Source: Sweltsa coloradensis
Lineage: Eukaryota > Arthropoda > Insecta > Plecoptera > Chloroperlidae
Assembly: GCA_024449915.1 (NCBI GenBank)
Contig: JAMZAV010001834.1
Location: 62,001 to 126,000 of the forward strand
Direction of reading: 5' to 3'
DNA: 64,000 nucleotides
Shown: one piece after another, positions 27,701 to 39,700 of the stretch
How positions within the stretch are numbered: the stretch's first letter is position 1
Layout of the letters: every line of letters starts with the position of its first letter
Position numbers and translations under genes: made by a program
Notes under the pieces: model-generated
What the model saw: only the letters and a program-made list of their open reading frames with translations
Told to the model about the DNA's origin: nothing
The model's database searches: none

Positions 27701-30700
27701 TTGTACCTGTTCAGGTGTTCCATTAATTTGTTAGTCATAAGTTTCTCAAGAATCTTGGAGAATGCAGGTAGGAGGGAGATTGGACGATAGTTCGAGCACA
27801 GCCCTTTATCACCTTTCTTGAAGATCGGTTTAACGATGGCTCGTTTCATCAAGTTTGGGAATATTCCTGTGCAGAACAAGTGGTTGAAGATGTGCATTAG
27901 CGGTTTACTCAATAGCGTGTCGCACTCTTTTACAAGCCACATAGGAATCTCATCCCAACCCGACGACCATTTAGGCTTGAAGGAGTTTATGGTATCCACA
28001 ATATCCTTTTCGGTCACTGAAGGCTGTTCAAAAAACTACCGCGCTCGGCTGAGTGACAGCAGATAACATGTCCATACACTCATGTAGAGTGTCTCCAGGG
28101 GCGATTGTATTTTCCCCGATGGATGCGAAGAAGCAATTAAGCCTTTTTGCTACCTGATGCTGGTCTGATACCTCTTGCCCATCCTCCACTAGTATGATTG
28201 GCGAGTCAGCGCGCTTACGAGTGGAATCTTTCCCGGTCAGTGATTTTACTAACTTCCATGCCGCCGCTGTTTTGTTTTCTGCCGCGGCTATCAGTGACGA
28301 GTTATGGTTGAATTTTGCCGTTTTTATTGCGAAGCGTAAGTTCGTTTTAACCTCCTGGAGAAGGGCCATGACTGAAGGAGTCGATCTTTGCTTGGCAAGT
28401 AGACTAAGTTCTCTCTTCCAACTGCAAGCTTTTTTTATTTCTGGTGTAACCCAACCCTTGATCTGTATGCGTAGTGGTGCGTAGGCCTACAATGCGTGGC
28501 AGTTCTAGGCATCCGTATGGGCCTAGGCCTTGCAGGTCCTTCTTACAACGCTCAGGATGAGGAACCTCAACCTGATCTAGGCCTACATTATAGGTAGAGA
28601 TAAGTTTTTTTAGCGTTTTAGGTTTTTGATGCAACAAAATGCTAATTTTGACGATTTAAAATGCTAATTTTACTAAAAATAATGTTTTTAATGCCTATTG
28701 AGAACTAGTTTAGATATGTATTCTAGCGTTTTATGTGACTATATTGAATTGAAATGTTCCTACAATTCATCATTTACCAGAAGAAGTTTAAGAAACACCC
28801 TACATTTAGGGTTTTGGTGGAAAAGAAACCAATTGATGCTACAAAATGCTAAATTTGTCAAAATTAATGCTAAATTTTCTAAATTTAAGTGCTAAAAAAA
28901 CGTATCTCTAATTATAGGCCTAGGCCTATTAAACCATTTTTCATGAAATGGCAACAAAAATCATCTTTTTTAAGGTTCGGTTCGGTTTGAGTTCGAGATT
29001 TTTCGTAAGGTTCGGTTCGAGGTTCGGTTCGAAAAAAAATCAAGGTTCGCACAACCCTACAAATTTCTGTTCGTTTGGCTAATTTTAAATGGATTTGTTT
29101 GAAATTTTGCACGAATGTCAAGGAAGTGGATGTCATAAACGTATTCTACACTATTTTCTATGCGTAATTTCGTAATTACCGGTAGTAGTAACAAAACAAG
29201 AATGACCCAATGTGTGTATTTGGGTATGCTAGTATTGTTAATTAGCACAATACTATTTTTATTCTTAGTCATGCATCTAGTTAATGTTATTATTGATCAT
29301 AAATATTTTAATAAAGGCCTACACAAGGATAACTTACAAGTACAGTAGCTAAGATTTTGTTATTATGGGTAAAAATAATCCTTGTAAAATTCAGTATCAA
29401 GTTCTAATTTAAATAACTCAAGTCTGGGGAGATTATATAAACGATGGATCAGATTGGATGAGAGCGTGAAAGGTCCACGTAGTGTCAATGCCCGCAACTC
29501 CGTCATCGGATTGGCCGCGATCAGATTCGTGATGATATTCTCAAGGTCGGATTTGTTGGGAAACATTGACCAGGACAACGTCTCGAAATGAATAGATTGT
29601 ATCTTCTTTGAGTGCAAGAGACATCCCAGTCCCTCCAATACATTCCAATGTCCGTTCACTTCCAAGTGAAATTGTAATAAATTTTCAAAAATACATTCGT
29701 TATCCTTCCACAGTTCGTGTTGATCCGTCTGAGGAAAATATCCAATATCATGTGCAAGTTTAATTTTGAGAAACTCAATGTTTTTACAATGTCTTCCTAT
29801 ACATTTCATCTGCTCAAGTGTAATATCTTCCATCTTATGAAATTCTACAGATGTAATGAACATTCCTTTGACGGCGAAGAATTCTTGTAACCGAACGCGT
29901 TTGTGACCGAGAAGCTCGTCAAATTTAGTGACGATATCTGTATCGAGCTATTCGTCAAAGATGAGGCGTCAAACGAGTTGTTGAATTTTATTTGAACTCC
30001 CAATGTTAGGTGTTGAAGTTTGGGGCAGCGTTGAGCAATGATGTATATTTTCAGTTCGTTAGGCTCCTTCTCCCAACAATGTGTTGGAGCCAGCTGCGTT
30101 TCGTGGTGGGTCTCCGTATCCGAACAATCTTTTCGAGCCAGTTTTGTTTCATGGTTCCACTCACACAGAACTTGGCCCATGCAGCAGCAATGGACGTACT
30201 CCAGCCTCGGCAACATTTGCAGCAGGAACCTAATGCACTGGTTGTCGTTACCTGTAGGAGTAGGACCAATCGTTAAATAGAGGCCTACTTAAATTTTAGC
30301 GGCAATATTAAGTGTGTTACAACATTTCTTACAACATTACACTTTGAAATGATCTGATAACATAACATAACATTTCTTAACGGTTGCAAATGGGCCCTTC
30401 CGCCTGGTGGCAACCACTCACTCCCCCCAGACCTAATTACTGTCCTCCCCTAAAAATGATCTAACTTCCCTCAAAGACCCACTAGCTACAACATCCCCAG
30501 ACAAGTCATTCCACTCCCTAACAGTCCTTTCCAAGAAACCATACCGACCCAGATCCGTTCTTACTACTTGACGCTGGAACTTCCATGAATGATCCCCCCC
30601 TTTCCCTGTAAAGCCCCTCCTATAGCCTTTTGCGGATGTGCCCCCACCCCCTATTTCCCCTAGTTGCCCTGTACATATTGCACAACCTAACCTCCCTTCT

Positions 30701-33700
30701 TCTTCCCTCTAATGACTCCCACTTTAACTCTCCTAACATTCCAGAGACACTTTTATATACCCTCTCTACATTCCCCTTATCATCCTCCTCCCACCGCCAC
30801 CGCCTAACCTTCCCTGTAACCCTTCTTGCCGCCCTACATTGAACCTTCTCTACCTACAAAACCTCCCCCAGCTTATACGGATCCCTTGCCGCAGCCCCAT
30901 ACTCCAGGACAGGTCTAACCACCACCTTATACGCCCAATCTTTAACTCCCCGGCTGGCCCCTCTTAGATTTCTCATAACGAATCCCAGAGCCCTATTTCC
31001 CTTCGTAACAACTTCTTGCACCTGATCCCCCAACCCAAATCCCCTGCCAACATCACCCCCAAGTACTTAAGTTCCTACTTTCTCCATAACAGCCCCCATT
31101 AAAGTGTATGTCCTATCTACTATGCATATTCATTTTTTGTTTAATTGGATTGAAATATATAAGAAAGAAAAGTTATTTAAATGCTTAGAATTGAGATGAT
31201 ATGGACATGTGAGAAGAATGCGGCAATCAAGAAATACAGAGGGCAAAATTTGAAAGAGGAGACCGGAGTATTAGAAGACCTGGTAGACCAGGGGAGAAGT
31301 AGGGCCTACCAGTCCGGACCTAATTAGAAATGATGTAGGAGATAGGAAAGTGGTGGGAAGAAGTGCAAGCCGGAAGACTGGGGGGACAGAAGGAGATAAC
31401 GTGAGCTAGTGGGAAGAAGCAACAAAGAAGAAAAATGGAGGGAAATTTTTATTTATTTATTTAACGTCTATCCTATTCAGTTATACCTTATAAAAACTGA
31501 TTTACAAAGAAGGACAACTAAATAAATCTAATTACATAGATGCAGACACAACAATGAACTACCTACATTTAAGTAAATATTTGAAGTAGTAATTTTATAA
31601 CAATGCATTAAAAACTCAACAAATTTGATAACAAATAAAAACTTAAAAGGATATTAAATTAAATGCAATTTATGAATGAATCAAATATAAAAAAGGGTGA
31701 TCTCTTTTTTTAAGTGGGGAAAAGAAAACTTAATAGGCCTGGCATGCCAATGTTCATAAACTCGGCGTGTCCTAGACTGTGTTGGCCAGCCTCCCCCTGA
31801 CACAACTTACATTGGAAACGGAGATTTGAAATACATTTTTTTATGTTTAATTGACTAATTGTCCAAGGAAGCAATTGACAACTAGAATTTTACCCGCCTC
31901 CTGACGTCACGAGGCAACATGGCATTTTGCAAGTTATCGCCTGCTGCTGAACGGCGCATCTCTTATGACGCTCTAACTTTTATTCTATTCATTTATTTGG
32001 ACAAAACATAAGAGGAATAATTATATTTAGCAAACATATCATTCCCTCATAGCAATTATTTCAAATTTTTAGATACAGCCATTAACTTGTTATTACAATG
32101 TTTGCATTATACATGAAACAATATCAGACTATAAGTTTTCTCGACTTCAATCATCAACAAAAAACTACTGATCGGATTTCGACAATACCTCTTCCAAAAA
32201 ATGCATCTGGCTGTTTAGACAAGAAATAAATTAACTTTTTAGATAGGAAGTGCACTGAACAAAAATTTACAGCACATGCTAATATGCTGGGTATGTGTTT
32301 TCATCTAAAATACGCACTTTTGACATGCGGATGAGCCGTGAAAAACTGCACACTGCATTTTACTACATGCTTTAAATTTTTGTTCACTGCACTTTCTGTC
32401 AAGAAAGTTAATTCATTTCTTTTCTGAACAGTCAGATGAATTTTTTGAAAGAGGTCTTGTCGAAATCCGATTAGTACAAGATTTTTGTCAATTGAAGTTG
32501 AGAAAGCTTTTCGTTTTGATTATTTTTCATGTATGATGCGTACATTGTAATAACAAGCTAACGGCTGTGTCAAAAAATTCCAAATAATCGCTATTATAAA
32601 CAATTTGATGTTTGCTAAATATTATTCCTCTTTCTTTAAGTTTTGTCCAAATAATGAATAGAAAAAGAGTTAGAGCGTGATGAGTGTTGCGCTGTTGAAC
32701 AGACGTAAACTTGGGAAATGATAAACTATCCCAACTCTCGTCATTTGGCCTATCGATCGTTTTAAGCTCCGCCCATCACCCTAGTCGTCAATTCATCAAC
32801 CACAGGTATTATAACTGGAAACATTTAATTACCATATACATCTCATTGCTGCTTACCTGAATGGCTTACCAGAAGGACGAAACGCGTCGTGGATTAAGGT
32901 AACAACTTTAAATTAGCTGCAGTTTTCATCAGCAGGTGAAAAGTTTTGTCGCCCCCAGCCCTTCAGGCTGGGCTCTATGTTCTCTATGCTTTCCCAACCT
33001 GTCAATCCTTCTCCAATCTAAACCATCCAACAACCATGTTATACTTGAAATGTTAAATTATCTCACCGCTAGTTACCTGACATGGTGATGTACATCTGAT
33101 CGGGATCCACATTCCTGATCACCCTTAAGCTCTTTGCCTGCCCAAGATGACAGAATCCTTCGTCAGACAACGTCCCCCCTGTTATACAGATCTCTTCCAG
33201 TTTCGGAAAGTTGCCACCGATCGTTTTGAGAACGTCGTCTATTCTGTATCCGATCCCGCTCAGGTCTATCTCAACAAGATTGGGAACTCTGCTAAGATAA
33301 ATTTCCCACAATCTGTCGTTCATACGGGACCGGATTATGTTACGATAAGTATAGATTAGCGATTTCATCCGAGTGTGCATGAGCGATGCCAAGATTATGT
33401 CTTCTGTGAACTCGATCGCTGCATTCCTACACTGGGTGAAAGTGTGGGTGCATATTTCGTCGAGCAACGGGCGTATGCGTGCCACCAGATATTGTTGTAG
33501 TGTATCTGCCGCTGCGAGCCGTGCCACTTCGGAAGTTTCGTAACCGTGGTGTATCCGTAAGGAGATGTCTTGGATTAGCTGAGACACCCGGCAAACTGAC
33601 AGGTCCCTGAGGGTTCTCGGTTGCTGGCCGCGTCGCATTCTGACTGCCGAGTTCACACCACTGCCAACATAATATACACGAATGGTGAATAGTCCAGTCT

Positions 33701-36700
33701 TGTGAATTAATAGTGCCATACCTCAAACGATAACGATCGCCAAGTCAGACTTTTAATGCCATTGAATCTTTTCAAACTTACGACGACGACGACGTGAGAA
33801 ACTAGGGCGCTTCAACTGGTCAGGTCATATTGCGCCGCCTGTGAATAAAAGTAAATGAGAGGAGTTGATGCGGGTATGTTTGATGATTAGATTGTTTTCT
33901 AATTGTATAAATAACAAAATAAATTGATGATGATGAAAGTAATAGCAAAATAAAAGTTATGTATGTGAATGAAAGTAAAGAAAATAAAGAAATGTGTATG
34001 ATGTGAATTAAATTTTGTTAAATAGATTACTATGGATGAGAAATTTAGAAAGTTTGTCGCCGTTATCATATGATAGAAGTTCTTCAAATGATTAGGAGAG
34101 ATCAAATTGCGTGCGCAAGGCGTCATATTTGGTACATTCTGCTAGCTTACTAATTGATGTATATTGTTATTGTATACCTAGTCTATTACAAATATTATAT
34201 TTATTTTCACTTTAAAGTGAAATGTTCTACAGTTTATTGTGTGGTTTAGTTATTATTTATTGTGCTTGATGGAACATTAGCTCTATCCTAGACTTAGTGG
34301 GGCCAATGTAGCTCTGCGTGCTAATAGACATCTAAAAAAAGTTTTTTGTTAACTACAAAGAAACTAAGACACAACACTTAATAAAGACATGCACCTCGCG
34401 ACTTCATTAACATTATGCATTAATCCACCGTTTGAGCAATTGTGTTGCTATCTATAAAAGGTACATTTTAGAATCGTAAATTGACTTAAAACCTTGTAAT
34501 AGTTGATTTTAGGTTTTAGGGGGTAAATGAAAGAAGAACTTGCCTCCCTCCCTCTGCAACCTGGAAACAGACTAAAAAATTCATTTTCGATTCTTGATTC
34601 TTATTGATAACTATTGTTACATAACACTCATTGTAATCAATTTAAAAAATAATTGTTAGAGAAAAGGATCTGCGATACAAACGTAATGATTGCGTTTCCT
34701 TTCTTGCCAAACAGGCTGCTTATGTTGTACCATTGTTCAAGTCTAGTTATTACCATCACGAATTAGTAGGAATGCACACAATAATCAATATTTAATAACA
34801 TTTCCATAAAATAATTAGGCTTATCTAAGGAAATATCATCAAATTGCATTCTTTATGAAAACATGTGTCCAAAACAATTCATATTTTAAAACAGCGCTGA
34901 CACAGGGTGCCATACCACCACTATTGTATTTGTGTTACCTATTCGCGGTTAAAACCTAACCAGGTAGCAGCACGGTCGTATGCCAACATGGCCGTCCGAA
35001 GGCAGATAAAAGCACGGGCTGCATAGGGAGCAAGTGTGTTTTTCATGCTTTAAAGAATAATATTTCATTGTAAGCGTCAGTTCTAGAAGTATTTCCACTT
35101 TCCAGTAGTTGGGTACGATGGGGTAGGACAATCACTATATTTTGTAACCCTCAGCTGCAAAATAACTAGCAAAATAAGGAGTTTTATCTCGTAATTTGGA
35201 GACGTGTATTTTCAGTAATTTGAGCTTGATGGCAATACCGCGAATTTCTTATAATTATTGGCCTTTACTTAGGCCTATATGATATGTAATATAATATTAT
35301 GTCACAAATTATTTATTCTCTCCCCCCCACCCCCACCCCACCCCCGCGGAAGTAATTTTTTGCGGGTTCCTCGCGAATAGATTATCAAACTCGATTTGTT
35401 ATTAAATTTGTGTTTCGTCACGCCATTGAAACCTCTTAAAACATTGTCTCACATTTAAAAAGCCCCCCCCCCCCCCCCCCTCCAATGCGGCTAAAAATTT
35501 AAAGTTATAAGTTATATGGATGGCACCGCCCTTCATTAAACTTTAGGCCTACTATTATAAACACGCATAGTTAACTAATTAAATTTAAGTCGTAAAATTG
35601 TTTTGTTGTTGTTTTGGTTAAGATTATGAATAATATGAGCCCATAAATAATTATGTCTACGCATAATTATTTGCTGTTCACGGCAGCAGTTGGTACACAT
35701 CTCTTGGTATATAAGAATAAAAAATCAAGGTAGGATAGTTTAATTCAATGCTCTGACAAATTTATAAACTTTAATTATGGACATATATTATTAATAATAA
35801 ATAATAATTACAAAAATTCCATATTATATCTTTACCAATTATTAATAAGACTTGCATAATATATACTATGGTTCACAGTATCTTTGGGTTTAGAATGTTG
35901 AACCCAAAGACGGTACATAGCTCTTAGCCCGATTTGGCCCTATACCGCCTACAGCACATCATTGTAATAAATTAATTATCATTATGGTTTATGGTTTATC
36001 GGTTGGTGGTATCCATGAAACTGATGAAAGTTGTGAAAAATGTGTCTCAAGGAATAGGAATAGAACTCCCATCTAACCCACAGTATTGCACGGAATAATA
36101 TACACATTCAGACTTTTTGTTTCATTACGCATTACAAAAATGTGTATTACTAATTTTATGTCCTTTCTTGCTTGCTAAATAATAAACATGATCGAGTAAA
36201 TTCATTCTGCAACAACAACGCAACAATATTGCATTGGTTTAACATTGAATGCCGCCATGCAGCCGCCCGGTATCTGCCTTGGAGCAGTTCTCCACTTGAC
36301 CGCCAGATGTCAGCCACTTTGCTTTTAAACGCGAATAGTGAAAGAAGATGATAAATTCATATTTTGACATTTCATTATCTCTGAGGCTCAAGAATTTCAC
36401 ACTATTTGTGACCGAAAAAATATGGTGATAATTTTGTTTTATATCCAATCCTGGTCAGGCCTCTCTGTTGGTGAAATTGGCGTCATTTTTTTACCAGCAT
36501 TATGTAAATCGACTCAATTGGTAATTTAAAATTAAAAATGAACAAAGCAAATGAACTATCAAGATTTTGAACTCAAGACCTGTCCATTTCTACAAAATTA
36601 ATTCAATTTTAAAAAATTTAAAAATTTAAAAAAAAAACTGAAAATGCAGGGTTGGCTTGGTCGCTTTGGTTTACTGTCCCCCACTGAAAATCAGTTGTGT

Positions 36701-36729
36701 GGCTGAGTGGGTAGACTCTAAATACAAAT

Positions 36730-36792
<63 letters not shown>

Positions 36793-39700
36793 TAAACATT
36801 TTATTAGGCCTATACAGATACTTATTGTGGACTTATAAGTAGCCTATTTGAAAGCAATACAGTTCATAAAACGCAATGTACAAGAAAAAAAATCACATAC
36901 TTTTGTTTTATGTAACCAAGGTTATAATGACACAATTTTTGCACATTCTTGCGGCTTGCCTATCACCATACGTTAGAGAAGCTGATTTACAAGGAGTATA
37001 CACATTATATTTATGATGTTTGTTGGTGTTGGCAGGTTGCATACACTTCTCCGCTGGAAGGTCAGGTGCAGCTGAAGCTCGAGAGTCAGTTGTCTATCGA
37101 CGTGACGGAACGAGGCTTCCTGACGATGTTTGAAGACGTGTCTGGCTTCGGGGCATGGCACAGGCGCTGGTGCGTGCTCAAGGGCGCGACCCTCTCCTAC
37201 TGGAAGTATCCTGATGACGAGAAGAAGAAGGTAAGCCAGACTTGATCACTGTTATAGTTGTATTACATTAGGCCTACAATAGTTAAATCAAGTGATGCGA
37301 GTACATAGTATACCAGGTTTGGGCAAAAACCGTATTTATTTATTAGTTTTATTGTCTGAAATAATTGTAATATTGTCGACCAATTACATAATTTAGAAAT
37401 GGAAAAACTTCATTTTGAAAATGCGAATTTCACCAAATCTCACAGATATAGCATGAAATAATGAACAAAATTGTATGAAACTAGTCAGCTTGGCAAAATT
37501 GAACCTTTTAGTGCGCAAAAAGAGGGGTGGAGGTGCCGGTCCAGACAAAGTCATCACGGGCTTTGCGGAAATAGACCGACAAAATAACGGCGCGTTCAAG
37601 GACTCTGTGAAAATAGTCCACCAACATAACGGCACATACAAATATTTGTTTTTTCTTGGAAATCGGTTCTGAATAGATTCTTAGGTCACAATGATCGATT
37701 CTAACTTTTTGGAATCGATGTCATCCCTACTTATACAGCGTATTGAGTAGGGGGCTCCATTAAAAATATATATGTATAATAGGTATGTATTTAGAACCTA
37801 GTAACGTTTTTGACCAGTTTTGCGAAATCGCATTTTTTTTATTTTTATAATAATAACATTAATTGTGTGTTGGCGCCAGGTCCCGATGGGCTGTATCGAC
37901 CTGAACAGTTGCTCGACGGAAGCAGTCGGTCTGGTGTCTCGGGACATCTGCGCCAGGCCCAACACGTTCCTGCTGGAGACGCAGCGCGATCCGCAACCAG
38001 ACGATGAGGATTCACTGGTGATGGTTCGCTCCAAGACGCACACCACGATCCGGTAAGACATATTCACTTTTCCTTCACCCTCGGTCCCTCGCGTGGGGGT
38101 CTACATTCGACTCTGTTTCTCTGCATTGGACTGTTTTAATGACTCTAGATTCTCAGTACCTTCAAGTCACTCTATCTGTTAGCAAAATTTGTAACCCTCT
38201 AATCATTAGGGCTTTAAGTGTTGTTATATTGCCGGTCTGAACGTGGCTGGGGTTGCTGAAACCCCGCGCGAGTGATCACGTTACTGTAACTGCATACAGA
38301 AACTCAATGCTATTTTGGCTTAAATTTTGGAATTTTGGAAAAATTCTTCTTGCAATTTACTAACTGGTTTATGTTTATTACTTAAAAGTGAAACAAAACT
38401 TAAAATTGCATTATTTTGACACCTTTTTTGAATATTTTGTAACTTCACCTCTCTGACTACTTCTAACAGGCCAACACACGGTTGTCGCACCCCTCCTATC
38501 TGCCTGAAGTTACATAAAAAATCGTTGCTTGCGTCACTCTGCCCGTTACTACTATGACCAGCGCCAGGGTAATTAGTACCCGCAATTTCACCTACAATTG
38601 CTTTAGGTCGTTGAGTGACGCAATCTACGATTTGCCCTCCAACTAGCTCAGTAGCACGACGTTTTGTGTGAGAACCTGGCCCTAGCAAACACATACAGTC
38701 AAGAACACAAACACAGGGGCTCAGCACCGCCTGGGACCGTACCCAAGGGGGGTAGGCCACCAGTCTTACCGCGCGTGCTAGTGTCGTGCCGCTCCGTCTC
38801 TGGAATGCCCCCAGCTGCCGCCAAGGTCTCGTGCGCTCGTGCCTAATCTAGGTAGGCTAGCCTACAAATTCCTGCTCACGGACAGACGGTCCTTAGTGAT
38901 AATAATGAAACTTTATGATGAATTGGGGAAGCAAGGAGCAAGCATGCATTTCTTGAAAGTAAATACGGTGTGATTTTAGTGGATGTAATTGCCTGGCAAG
39001 TGAATTTAAGTTGAACAAAACAATTAAATTAATACTAGTGAAGTTAAGATTGGATCCAATGCAAACCTTATTTGATCTTATGCTAGTGTACAGTGAGTTA
39101 CATAATAAATGAACAAAGTAGCATTTGCTGTCCACTCAACACTCTCTCTTTCTCTCGCCATCGTCCAGTCCTGTTCCTTGGTCTTCTTTCCAACGAAAGG
39201 GGGGGGGGGGGGGTCGGTGAGGTCACGCGACGCCGAGGGGTCCTGTGGGATGCGTAGCCGAACCGCGAAGGCGTCCCGTGGGGGATGGAGACCTTGGTGT
39301 CTCTGAAATTCTCTTCGGGCGCTACGGCACAGGAAGGAAGATGCCTGGTTAAAGTTGGACCTGGACGTTCTGGTAGGAGGGAGAGTTGCTGGTATGCTTC
39401 AGCACCACGTGGTTCGTTAATTTATAGACACCTTTCACGTGCACCCTACTCACGTCACCGCAATAATGATCCTAAGATCGTAAAGGTATACTTGATATTG
39501 AGACCTTGCTCCCCGTAAAGAGATGCTATTTAGAATGTACCATGTGGTCGCCGGGTCGTCTTTGAAAAGCACTCTGTTGTGAGTTAAAACAAGTTAAAAA
39601 CAGTTATAAATGAACCACACTCCCTCGCCAAGTAGCCATCCCCATTGTGTGCGGGGGCAACGCTACGTACATGGCTCTCGAAGATGCTGGATCTGCACCC

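Larger units (their letters stand above)
26285..28483 (-). mobile_element. 5'-truncated jockey-superfamily non-LTR retrotransposon
   Basis: Encodes a reverse transcriptase on the minus strand and ends in an (AAATA)n-type tail seen as TATTTATTTATTT at 26288-26310. The endonuclease region is missing: the coding frame starts abruptly near 28480 ([15 protein letters not shown]). It is inserted in the hAT element. Confidence 0.9.
24409..29059 (+). mobile_element. hAT transposon, 4.65 kb with nested insertions
   Basis: The ends are TAGGGCTGTGCGAACC at 24409 and the complement of TAGGGTTGTGCGAACC at 29059. Exact 8-bp duplications CAAATTTC lie at 24401-24408 and 29060-29067. A zinc-finger ORF of hAT type remains (25160-25462), but the catalytic core is not recognisable. 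Two younger insertions are inside: a non-LTR element (26285-28483) and a hAT MITE (28595-28910). Without these the element was about 2.1 kb. Confidence 0.93.

Noticed and set aside
32648..32700. Exon-like open sequence at the right arm of the fold-back
   Set aside because: It mirrors the left arm and belongs to the inverted repeat.
33639..33719. Upstream ATG at 33719 as the LRR protein start
   Set aside because: The segment includes an intron 3' splice site (GTTGGCAG) and a matching donor lies at 33781, so the ATG at 33638 in the next exon is more likely.
36727..36794. CRISPR-like or structured array
   Set aside because: Simple (TTTA)n microsatellite.
38320..38760. 146-codon minus-strand ORF in anillin intron 14
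   Set aside because: No recognisable domain, no splice sites or coding-like composition.
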